The notes beneath the pieces are model-generated. The model saw only the letters and a program-made list of their open reading frames with translations. It did no database searches and was not told where the DNA came from. This document shows, in pieces, positions 1-5,245 of a stretch of 5,245 nt of DNA. The DNA comes from Gammaproteobacteria bacterium (GTDB lineage: Bacteria; Pseudomonadota; Gammaproteobacteria; Chromatiales; Chromatiaceae). The translations under genes were made by a program, and so were the position numbers. Where the stretch lies: contig JAUXGQ010000177.1 of assembly GCA_030621975.1 (NCBI GenBank), positions 1 to 5,245 of the forward strand, read 5' to 3'. Numbering within the stretch: the stretch's first letter is position 1; every line of letters starts with the position of its first letter.

Positions 1-7
1 ACCTACT

Positions 8-164
8 GCGCGAACGTGGATGCCGGCCGGATTTCGCGCTCGAATTCGTTAAATATGGCCAATATTCGCCTCATTCGAGCACGGAATCCGCCTCGGCCCC
101 ACGTCCGCTCGCTACGGCCGCCATGGATGGCGGAAGTGCCGGTTTTGCAGGAGCAACAAACCGG
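8..164. repeat. Hairpin-dense noncoding segment
   Basis: I see no convincing gene here, but several perfect or near-perfect inverted repeats lie close together. Bases 8-14 pair with 33-39 (GCGCGAA/TTCGCGC). Bases 38-45 pair with 73-80 (GCTCGAAT/ATTCGAGC), enclosing a smaller stem 52-56/62-66. Bases 94-98 pair with 116-120. Bases 118-124 pair with 127-133 (CCGCCAT/ATGGCGG, two-base loop). Bases 139-145 pair with 158-164 (CCGGTTT/AAACCGG), with an inner TGC-AGGA-GCA stem. Some of these are mutually exclusive. The pattern fits a composite intergenic repeat, but the family is not identified. Bases 165-225 show nothing further. Confidence 0.5.
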
Positions 165-225
165 TCGGTCCCCATTCTCGGACAGCCTCCTAGCCCAGGT
201 CTCGCGGGCTTGGATTCGCTTTTAT

Positions 226-386
226 AGACAGGATTAACAGGATTTCACAGGATTGACAGGATATTGATATGTGCCTTCCGGATGCACATGCTACCGGGAA
301 GACTATCGGGCATGCGTATGCCGTCAGCCAGATTCAGCATCTTCAAGAGATCCTGTAAATCCTGCACCATCCTGTTAATCCTGTCT
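226..386. repeat. Long inverted repeat made of ACAGGAT units
   Basis: The left arm (226-262) holds four ACAGGAT-type units in quick succession. The right arm (350-386) is its reverse complement, matching at 32 of 37 positions, including the first 18 without a break. The 87-base spacer carries two further hairpins: 269-274/284-289 (ATGTGC/GCACAT) and 309-313/318-322 (GGCAT/ATGCC, tetraloop GCGT). The whole element could form a branched cruciform or RNA fold. Repeats of this ACAGGATTAACAGGAT style are, from memory, scattered in intergenic DNA of many environmental bacteria. Their origin is not settled as far as I know. No coding role is apparent. Bases 387-478 that follow hold only a short palindrome at 438-448. 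Confidence 0.75.
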
Positions 387-478
387 GTTATTTTCCCGTA
401 GCAGTAAGAGGATGGTGAGATATCCGGGCTAGTGTACCTGGTCACCAGCGATCCGGTATTCTGACATGTTTATCGATT

Positions 479-508
479 GACGCGGTTCGCAGGCTCACCG
501 CATCCTAC
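479..508 (-). repeat. GTAG-headed REP-like palindrome after gpmI
   Basis: Read on the minus strand, a GTAG head (508-505) is followed directly by a stem GATGCGGT (504-497) pairing with ACCGCGTC (486-479) with one G-T wobble and a ten-base loop. An alternative stem, GGTTCGC/GCGAACC (484-490 with 509-515), overlaps it. The GTAG-plus-palindrome design is that of REP elements mobilised by RAYT transposases. It starts eight bases after the gpmI stop codon and may stabilise or end that transcript, although no T-run follows, so it is not a classical terminator. Confidence 0.5.
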
Positions 509-516
509 GCGAACCC

Positions 517-2166
517 TTATCCGACCTCCACCAGGCTGGGGGTGTAATCTTCAGGAGGCTGGAAGCCGAGAAGCGTTATGCAGGTCGCGGCGAGGTTCGC
601 GATGCCAGGGTCCCGTAGATCGGCCAGCCGGGCACGGGATACGTTGACGGGATCGTACACGATTGCCGGCACGGGATTGAGGGAATGTGCTGTCTTGGGT
701 AGGAACTTGCCCTCATCGTCCAGTTTCAGCTCACCGGTCTTCTTGTCCACTTCGCACATATCGTCAGAGTTTCCATGGTCTGCCGAACAGACCATGATGC
801 CCTTGGCTTTTTTGACCGCCTCCATGATCCTGCCGAGGCCTTCGTCCACGGCCTCGACGGCAACCTTCACGGCATCCACCACACCGGTGTGGCCGACCAT
901 ATCGCCGTTCGGATAATTCAGGCGTATGAATCGGTACTCACCGCTTTCGATGGCCTTGACCACGGCATCGGTAATCTCGTCCGCCTTCATGCGAGGCGCT
1001 TCCTCGAACGGGCAGACGTCCGAAGGTATCTCCTGCCAGGTTTCGGTGGCGAATTTGCCCGAATTGTTGCCGTTGAAGAAGTAGGTAACGTGACCGAATT
1101 TTTGCGTTTCGGAAATGGCGAATTGCTTCACATCCGCGTTGGAGAGATATTCGCTCATCGTGCGATTGATTGCCGGCGGTGAAACCAGATACTTCTCCGG
1201 TACGCGGAGGTCACCGTCGTATTGCATCATTCCTGCATACAACACATCGAGCTTCGGGCCGCGGTCGAATTCGCTCAGTTCCTCGGCCTCGAAGGCCTTG
1301 GTGATCTCCAGCGAGCGGTCGCCGCGAAAGTTGAAGAAGATAACACTGTCTCCCTCGACGATGGGCCCTGCCGGTGCGCCGTTACGCTCAATGACGAAGG
1401 CCGGCAGATCCTGGTCGAGGATACCCGGCTGTTCCTGGCGGAAGGTTTCCACCGCTTCGCGCATGGTTGCAAAACGTCGACCTTCGGCCTTGACGTGGGC
1501 GTCCCAGCCGCGTTCGACCATGCGCCAGTTAGCGTTGTAACGGTCCATGGTGATGTGCATACGTCCGCCGCCGGATGCGATACAGTAATCCACTGAGCCA
1601 TCCGCGGTGATCTCCTCCAGAAACTTGTCGAAGCGCTCGACATAGTCCAGCACCGACGTTGGGGGCACGTCGCGGCCGTCTATCAATGGGTGGATCCGGG
1701 CCTTTTTTACCCCCTCCGACTTGGCTCTATGCAACATCGCCTCCAGGTGGTTGAGGTTGGAATGCACGTTTCCATCGGAAAACAGACCAATGAAGTGCAG
1801 CGAGGATTGGTTGGATTTCACGTTCGCCACCAACTCCTGCCAGATCGAACCCTCGAACAGGGAACCGGAGGCAATCGCCTTTTCGACCAGCGCCGCACCC
1901 TGCGAGAAGACACGCCCGCAACCGATGGCGTTGTGACCGACCTCCGAGTTTCCCATGTCACTGTCGTCCGGTAATCCGACCGCTACACCATGGGCCTTGA
2001 CCTCGGTATAGACCGCGTGCTCGCGTAACCAGTCCAGATTGGGGGTATTCGCAATCTTCACGTAGTCGCTGTCTGGATGTTTGCCGATCCCGACACCGTC
2101 CATAACAACCAGCACAACCGGTCCCTCCGGTCCGCCGAAAGCTTCGCTTTTTCGGAGTTCATTCAT
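517..2166 (-). CDS. gpmI: 2,3-bisphosphoglycerate-independent phosphoglycerate mutase
   Basis: This cytoplasmic enzyme interconverts 3- and 2-phosphoglycerate in glycolysis and gluconeogenesis through a phosphoserine intermediate, using two divalent metal ions (usually Mn2+). The start at 2166 gives 549 residues. It is preferred over a Met 15 codons upstream because AAGGAG lies seven bases before it. Expected active-site residues are all visible: metal Asp23 in DGVGIG, nucleophile Ser74 in GNSEVGH, His135, DGRD at 163-166, Arg209 in MDRY, Arg281/Arg284 in NFRGDR, Lys355, Asp422/His426 in GDMVGHTG, Asp463/His464 in SADHGN and His494. E. coli GpmI is about 514 residues. The extra length and segments such as GHNAIGCGRVFSQGAALV, ASGGGRM and YLVSPP match, from memory, the plant/kinetoplastid-like branch. 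It stands alone between palindrome-rich gaps, so it is probably its own transcription unit. Confidence 0.96.
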   Translation of the reverse strand: MNELRKSEAFGGPEGPVVLVVMDGVGIGKHPDSDYVKIANTPNLDWLREHAVYTEVKAHGVAVGLPDDSDMGNSEVGHNAIGCGRVFSQGAALVEKAIASGSLFEGSIWQELVANVKSNQSSLHFIGLFSDGNVHSNLNHLEAMLHRAKSEGVKKARIHPLIDGRDVPPTSVLDYVERFDKFLEEITADGSVDYCIASGGGRMHITMDRYNANWRMVERGWDAHVKAEGRRFATMREAVETFRQEQPGILDQDLPAFVIERNGAPAGPIVEGDSVIFFNFRGDRSLEITKAFEAEELSEFDRGPKLDVLYAGMMQYDGDLRVPEKYLVSPPAINRTMSEYLSNADVKQFAISETQKFGHVTYFFNGNNSGKFATETWQEIPSDVCPFEEAPRMKADEITDAVVKAIESGEYRFIRLNYPNGDMVGHTGVVDAVKVAVEAVDEGLGRIMEAVKKAKGIMVCSADHGNSDDMCEVDKKTGELKLDDEGKFLPKTAHSLNPVPAIVYDPVNVSRARLADLRDPGIANLAATCITLLGFQPPEDYTPSLVEVG

Positions 2167-2173
2167 ATCGATT

Positions 2174-2179
2174 CTCCTT
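2174..2179 (-). promoter_or_regulatory. Shine-Dalgarno of gpmI
   Basis: AAGGAG on the minus strand sits seven bases before the ATG at 2166. It decides the start: the longer reading from 2211 would place this site inside the gene, and its first 15 residues lie before the conserved part of the family. Confidence 0.8.
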
Positions 2180-2262
2180 GGAGAGATGTTAACACCGCTC
2201 GCGTAAGCCACGGCAGTGGCGCAGTCCAGGCTAGCCCTGATTGAGCGCCCCCAAAGGCGCCA

Positions 2263-2291
2263 ATTTTAGCAAGCAGGCCTCCTGTTGTACC
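2263..2291 (-). promoter_or_regulatory. Possible weak gpmI promoter
   Basis: On the minus strand, TAAAAT (2268-2263) resembles a -10 box at five of six positions. A 17-base spacer separates it from GGTACA (2291-2286), which matches the -35 consensus at only three of six. It would give a leader of roughly 90 bases with a small stem (2245-2249/2256-2260). This is the best candidate I see before gpmI, but it could be chance. Confidence 0.25.
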
Positions 2292-2342
2292 AGGACCGCA
2301 CACTATCGCACTTGAACCTGAAAAATGGCAGTTGGGTAAGGT

Positions 2343-2390
2343 GTAGAGTGCGTCGCTGCGCCCTGGCTGGCAAGGCGCAGCGACAAAGCA
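2343..2390 (+). repeat. GTAG-headed palindrome with 11-bp perfect stem
   Basis: A GTAG head (2343-2346) precedes a perfect 11-bp stem, GTCGCTGCGCC (2352-2362) with GGCGCAGCGAC (2374-2384), closed by an 11-base loop. The stem extends outward by TGC/GCA (2349-2351/2388-2390) across a three-base AAA bulge. It differs in sequence from the doublet that follows. No T-run is found on either side, so it looks like an interspersed REP-type repeat rather than a terminator. Confidence 0.55.
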
Positions 2391-2401
2391 TGATCGGAAC
2401 C

Positions 2402-2487
2402 GCGAATGTAGGCTGGGGCTTGCCCCAGCTTTGCTGCGTAGTAGGCCGCGAAACAAAGAGCTGGGGCAAGCCCCAGCCTACATTTGC
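2402..2487. repeat. Inverted doublet of GTAG-headed REP-like elements
   Basis: Two copies of one 26-base sequence face each other: 2405-2430 and the exact reverse complement 2459-2484. Pairing extends to 2402 and 2487 with one wobble. Each copy is itself a hairpin: a GTAG head, then GCTGGGGC, loop TT, GCCCCAGC (stems 2412-2419/2422-2429, and 2460-2467/2470-2477 in the other copy). The 28 bases between the copies do not repeat. This arrangement is that of a bacterial interspersed mosaic element made of two REPs. It lies 38 bases after the stop of the helix-hairpin-helix gene, where it may also stabilise or attenuate the transcript. Confidence 0.8.
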
Positions 2488-2524
2488 TCGGCAAACTTCG
2501 TGTCGATCGGCCTCCGAAAAACTG

Positions 2525-3529
2525 TCAGCGCATCTCCTCGGAAAATCGCCGTGCCTGACGAATCCAGTCGTCGCGTTTGATGCGCCCGGGAAACTTGATG
2601 ATGCTCCCTTCGAGCCGCGCTATATCCTGATCGGAAAGCACGGCAATTTGAGCAAAACTACGTATGCCGTGTTCCTTGAGCTTTCGCTGCAGGGCCGGAC
2701 CGATGCCCGCAATGGCGGTGAGATCATCCTCTGCTCCCGTTGCCGGACCTTTTGCCTGCTTCTTTGCTTCCTTTGGCCGCTTCGTTTCCTGTCTTACCTG
2801 CTTCTTTTCTACCGCGGTTACCGGCCTCTTTTCTACCGCCGCTGCCGGCCTCTTTTCTACCGCGGTTACCGGTCTCTTTTCTACCGCCGCTGCCGGCCTC
2901 TTTTCTACCGCCGCTGCCGGCCTCTTTTCTACCGCCGCTGCCGGCCTCTTTTCTACCGCCGCTACCGGTCTCTTTTCTACCGCCGCTGCCGGCCTCTTTT
3001 CTACCGCCGCTGCCGGTCTCTTTTCTACCGCCGCTGCCGGTCTCTTTTCTACCGCCGCTGCCGGCCTCTTTTCAACCGCGGCGGTTGCCGGTTTCTCCAA
3101 AAGGGATACTGAGACCGATGGGATGATATAGAAAGCCTTTACGGATTCCAGGATGCCGCCAAGGTATGCCGTGGTCTCTTCCGAGAGACTCAACGTATTC
3201 CGTTGTACGTCCGTGGTGAACGCCTCCCAATCGCCGTGGCTCCAGACTCCCTGGTGCGCCTTTACGAACTCTGCACTGCGTTCTGCAACCGACTTCAGAG
3301 ATTTTTCAATACCCCGAGTGGAAGCCGTCGCTTGGTAAAAGCTTTTCGTGGCCTCGAGCACCTGACCTACATGACCCTGCGCCTCTTCCGAAAGTTCGAA
3401 CCCCTTTTTCTGGAGAGTCGACAAGAAACCCAGCCACTCAGCGTGGTCCCAATTGCCTTGTTGATGGGTGACGAAATCCCCCGCGAGCTTTACAATCCCG
3501 TCGAATGTCGTTGCTTTCATTGTCTGCAT
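2525..3529 (-). CDS. Repeat-rich helix-hairpin-helix protein of unknown function
   Basis: I do not recognise this 334-residue protein as a named family. Three parts are visible. Residues about 9-66 and 79-136 are a duplicated, probably helical module with shared FV, QG.W.H..W..F, LSEE, LE and K.FY positions (19 of 58 identical, no gaps). Residues 151-246 are twelve 8-residue repeats, mostly AVEKRPAA. Residues about 268-334 form a helix-hairpin-helix domain (LTAIAGIGP, then FAQIAVLSDQDIARLE and GRIKRDDWIRQA), a type found from memory at the C-terminus of several unrelated bacterial proteins. There is no signal peptide or membrane segment, so it is likely cytoplasmic. The start is set by AGGAGGT four bases upstream. 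The layout of helical module plus basic Ala/Pro/Lys repeats recalls PhaF-type phasins that bind storage granules and DNA, but this is only an analogy. Confidence 0.88.
   Translation of the reverse strand: MQTMKATTFDGIVKLAGDFVTHQQGNWDHAEWLGFLSTLQKKGFELSEEAQGHVGQVLEATKSFYQATASTRGIEKSLKSVAERSAEFVKAHQGVWSHGDWEAFTTDVQRNTLSLSEETTAYLGGILESVKAFYIIPSVSVSLLEKPATAAVEKRPAAAVEKRPAAAVEKRPAAAVEKRPAAAVEKRPVAAVEKRPAAAVEKRPAAAVEKRPAAAVEKRPVTAVEKRPAAAVEKRPVTAVEKKQVRQETKRPKEAKKQAKGPATGAEDDLTAIAGIGPALQRKLKEHGIRSFAQIAVLSDQDIARLEGSIIKFPGRIKRDDWIRQARRFSEEMR
2792..3079 (-). repeat. Coding minisatellite, 12 x 24 bp
   Basis: Twelve tandem units of exactly 24 bp encode residues 151-246 of the HhH protein. Eleven encode VEKRP followed by AAA, VAA or VTA; the last is degenerate (AVEKKQVR). 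No indel breaks the period across 288 bp, so gain or loss of units would keep the frame. All eleven Arg residues in the VEKRP units use AGG (seven) or AGA (four), unlike the mostly CGN arginines in the nonrepetitive parts of the gene. Each unit carries net charge of about +1, so the linker is basic, Ala/Pro-rich and probably extended. Confidence 0.95.
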
Positions 3530-3533
3530 TGAA

Positions 3534-3540
3534 ACCTCCT
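3534..3540 (-). promoter_or_regulatory. Strong Shine-Dalgarno of the HhH gene
   Basis: AGGAGGT on the minus strand is a full match to the anti-SD core and lies four bases before the ATG at 3529. This favours that Met over the next one three codons later and suggests efficient translation. Confidence 0.85.
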
Positions 3541-3599
3541 AACTGAATTCCCGAACCTCAACTTGGCGCTGCCGCACGAGCACGATTGATGAGTTTCGT

Positions 3600-3627
3600 A
3601 TTATAAGTAACTAGCGGCCGATTTACA
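3600..3627 (-). promoter_or_regulatory. Candidate promoter of the HhH gene
   Basis: On the minus strand a perfect TATAAT (3605-3600) is preceded, after a 16-base spacer, by TGTAAA (3627-3622), which matches the -35 consensus at three of six positions. Transcription would begin near 3593, giving a leader of about 64 bases. Two GTAAATC copies exactly ten bases apart (3636-3630 and 3626-3620) overlap the -35 region and could be a regulator site. The -10 is convincing and the -35 is weak. Confidence 0.5.
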
Positions 3628-3661
3628 TAGATTTACGCGGCTGGTCATTACGAGGAGACCC

Positions 3662-3699
3662 ATTGCGGAGTTTTTGCCGGGAGGCGACTACTCCACAAT
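3662..3699 (-). repeat. Hairpin downstream of the flavoprotein gene
   Basis: Bases 3662-3671 (ATTGCGGAGT) pair with 3690-3699 (ACTCCACAAT) over ten positions, nine standard plus one C/A that becomes a G-U wobble in minus-strand RNA. The loop is 18 bases. It begins 21 bases after the stop codon at 3721 but no T-run follows, so it is at best a 3'-end stabiliser. The surrounding GTCATTACGAGGAG (3648-3661) is reminiscent of the common CATTGCGAGGAG intergenic palindrome family, possibly as a decayed copy. Confidence 0.4.
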
Positions 3700-3720
3700 C
3701 GGATTCGCCTTGTGAGCTGT

Positions 3721-5244
3721 TCACCCGATATTGTGACGCATCTTACTCTTGTTCTCTTGTGACTTGAACTGCAGAAATCTCGGTAGAAACTTGTCCCAGT
3801 CGATGATGTGCGCGTCGAGCTCGGGACCATCGATACAGGCGTGCTTGCGCACCATCTTGCCGTCTATCACAACGGGCACCATACACGCCCCGCACATACC
3901 GGTGGCATCCACCATAATGGAGTTGAGGCTGGCAACGGTGTGAACGCCATATTGTCTGGTCAGGTCACTGACCGTCCGCATCATCACCGGCGGACCAATG
4001 GTCACAACCTCTCCGACGGGCCGGCCTTCGCCGATTTTTGCCGCCTCCAGCAGATCTTCCAGTGGGCGGGTGACGAATCCCTGTATACCGTAACTGCCGT
4101 CATTGGTGGTGTAAATGACGTCCAGTTGTTCCCGGAACTCAGCCTGCAACAGGCCTACACGTTGATCCGGCTTCGTCCAGAACATGAGATTTTCCGTGCG
4201 AAAGCCGGCGATCAAGGTCACATGATTGCCCATCCTGAGGTGCTCGCGAACGATTGGATACACCGGTGGCAAGCCAACGCCGCCGGCAGTAAAAACAACG
4301 GTCTCGCCTTTCTCGTATCGGTTAATCTCGCTGGGCAATCCCAACGGACCCGCAATGCCGACAAAGGCGTCACCGACCCCCAACCGGTTCATTATCGCTG
4401 TACTGGTACCCACGGCCTGGATTACCAGATCGATGGTCCCTTCTTGAACATCCCAATCCGCCAGGGTCAAGGGAATCAACTCACCCTTCTCCCACGCGAG
4501 AACGCGCACGAACTGACCTGCCTTGGCCGCTTTCGCCACCAGCGGCGAATGCACCACGAATTCAATGATACCTTCCCCAAGCTCTATTCTCTCCACGATC
4601 GTCTGTCGCCCCTGACCCAGCTTGGAATAGCGCTCGGCATTTGCCACCAGGGATTCGATTTCACTCGGGGTAAATGGATGTTCACCGGCGATCTCGCGCG
4701 CGGCCGCTTGACCGTCACCGGCCGCCAGGATGGCCGTAGCACCACCGCGGGCGGCATCACCACCGGTGTATACATCCTCCACGGAAGTCTCCTGGCTGCC
4801 GCTTTTTACCTCGATGGTACCCCACTTGCTCGTCTTGAGGCCCGGCTCGGCGTCCTTGACGATGGGATTCGCGGCATTACCAAGCGCCATAATCACCAGA
4901 TCTACCGGTTGGTCTTCCGTCTCTCCCGTGGCCACCGGTCGCCTGCGGCCAGAGGCATCGGGGGCGCCCAGTTCCATAACGTCGAGAACGGCATGGGTGA
5001 TAAAGTGGGACTGGTCATCACCGACAAACTTTTGCGGTGACCGAAGTACCTTCAGCTCGATGCCTTCTTCCAAGGCGTGGTGCAGTTCCTCTACCCGGGC
5101 GGGCATCTCTGTTTGCGTGCGCCGATATACTATGCTGACATGAGCACCCAGACGCCGGGCGGTGCGGGCCGCATCCATGGCCGTATTACCCCCGCCAACA
5201 ACCATTACCTGTTTGTCCCTGGTCTCCGGCAGCGGGGTCTCGTA
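3721..5244 (-). CDS. GltD/NfnB-NfnA-like fused flavoprotein oxidoreductase (5' end missing)
   Basis: The frame is open to the window edge, so the 507 residues seen are a C-terminal part; the Met at 5205 is internal. Residues 1-190 match the second half of GltD/NfnB (SudA)-type flavoproteins: VVGGGNTAMDAARTARRLGA (NAD(P)-binding, 15-34), VYRRTQTEMPA (39-49) and the FAD motif GGDAARGGATAILAAGDG (161-178). Residues about 210-507 resemble NfnA/SudB and PyrK: IPLTLADWD (257-265), GPLGLP (299-304), GGVGLPPVYPIV (321-332), then Asp446, Cys451, Cys454 and Cys470 in VDATGMCGAC and HACIDGPE, the [2Fe-2S] site. Such proteins move electrons between NAD(P)H and ferredoxin or a partner. The order GltD-like then FNR-like is the reverse of the more familiar fusion of these parts. 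The true substrate cannot be read from sequence. About 270 or more N-terminal residues, including the first FAD motif and iron-sulfur cysteines, should lie beyond the window. Confidence 0.9.
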   Translation of the reverse strand, partial: YETPLPETRDKQVMVVGGGNTAMDAARTARRLGAHVSIVYRRTQTEMPARVEELHHALEEGIELKVLRSPQKFVGDDQSHFITHAVLDVMELGAPDASGRRRPVATGETEDQPVDLVIMALGNAANPIVKDAEPGLKTSKWGTIEVKSGSQETSVEDVYTGGDAARGGATAILAAGDGQAAAREIAGEHPFTPSEIESLVANAERYSKLGQGRQTIVERIELGEGIIEFVVHSPLVAKAAKAGQFVRVLAWEKGELIPLTLADWDVQEGTIDLVIQAVGTSTAIMNRLGVGDAFVGIAGPLGLPSEINRYEKGETVVFTAGGVGLPPVYPIVREHLRMGNHVTLIAGFRTENLMFWTKPDQRVGLLQAEFREQLDVIYTTNDGSYGIQGFVTRPLEDLLEAAKIGEGRPVGEVVTIGPPVMMRTVSDLTRQYGVHTVASLNSIMVDATGMCGACMVPVVIDGKMVRKHACIDGPELDAHIIDWDKFLPRFLQFKSQENKSKMRHNIG

Positions 5245-5245
5245 G

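Noticed and set aside
16..237. 73-residue plus-strand open frame
   Set aside because: It spans several hairpins, lacks a ribosome site, and its Arg/Pro-rich product looks like translated noncoding DNA.
226..386. CRISPR array
   Set aside because: The units are short, almost contiguous and inverted between the arms, without regular unique spacers.
245..445. 66-residue minus-strand open frame
   Set aside because: It is built from the ACAGGAT inverted repeat and its spacer, with no sign of protein-level constraint.
775..1974. Plus-strand and alternate-frame open frames across gpmI
   Set aside because: They overlap a complete, motif-rich gpmI and have no recognisable domain of their own.
2167..2211. 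Longer gpmI start adding 15 residues
   Set aside because: The extension would swallow the Shine-Dalgarno at 2174-2179 and adds residues not typical of the family.
2245..2268. Intrinsic terminator (GCGCC/GGCGC then TTTT) on the plus strand
   Set aside because: The stem is only 5 bp, the T-run is short, and no plus-strand gene lies upstream.
2163..2494. Small minus-strand open frames upstream of gpmI
   Set aside because: They translate the REP-like palindromes and the gpmI leader; no motif or ribosome site supports them.
2285..3131. Long plus-strand open frames over the repeat (several overlapping, up to 275 residues)
   Set aside because: A 24-bp period keeps all frames open once a unit lacks stops. 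The products are low-complexity repeats, and the minus-strand frame has a strong Shine-Dalgarno, a promoter and recognisable domains.
3808..5040. 410-residue plus-strand open frame
   Set aside because: It lies opposite the conserved flavoprotein and its translation shows no family motif; it is an antisense shadow in a GC-rich gene.

Overview
The window looks like a chromosomal segment from a bacterium of moderate to fairly high GC. It most resembles a proteobacterium, possibly a gammaproteobacterium. That rests only on the style of the proteins and on the intergenic palindromes that begin with GTAG, so the taxonomic guess is weak. All three recognisable genes lie on the minus strand and are read from right to left. 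No RNA genes, transposase, phage gene or CRISPR array could be seen.

Layout from high to low coordinates, in the direction of transcription. (1) 5244-3721: the C-terminal 507 residues of a two-part flavoprotein, cut by the window edge. A GltD/NfnB-like NAD(P)-binding half is joined to a ferredoxin-NADP-reductase-like half with a C-terminal [2Fe-2S] motif, as in the NfnAB/sulfide dehydrogenase group. (2) 3720-3530: a 191-base gap with a hairpin just after the flavoprotein stop and a good -10 box with a strong Shine-Dalgarno for the next gene. (3) 3529-2525: a 334-residue protein of unknown function. It has a duplicated ~60-residue helical module, twelve in-frame 8-residue repeats (mostly AVEKRPAA) encoded by exact 24-bp units, and a helix-hairpin-helix domain. 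(4) 2524-2167: 358 bases holding GTAG-headed palindromes, including an almost perfect inverted doublet. (5) 2166-517: gpmI, a cofactor-independent phosphoglycerate mutase of the long, plant-like type with all expected catalytic residues. (6) 516-1: noncoding sequence full of hairpins, including a 161-base inverted repeat built from ACAGGAT units.

The three genes do not form an obvious pathway: redox/electron transfer, an unknown (possibly nucleic-acid-binding or granule-associated) protein, and glycolysis/gluconeogenesis. The wide, palindrome-filled gaps suggest separate transcription units. The most unusual content is the repeat-built HhH protein and the density of several different mobile-type palindromes between the genes. 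I did not find a clear new multi-gene system.
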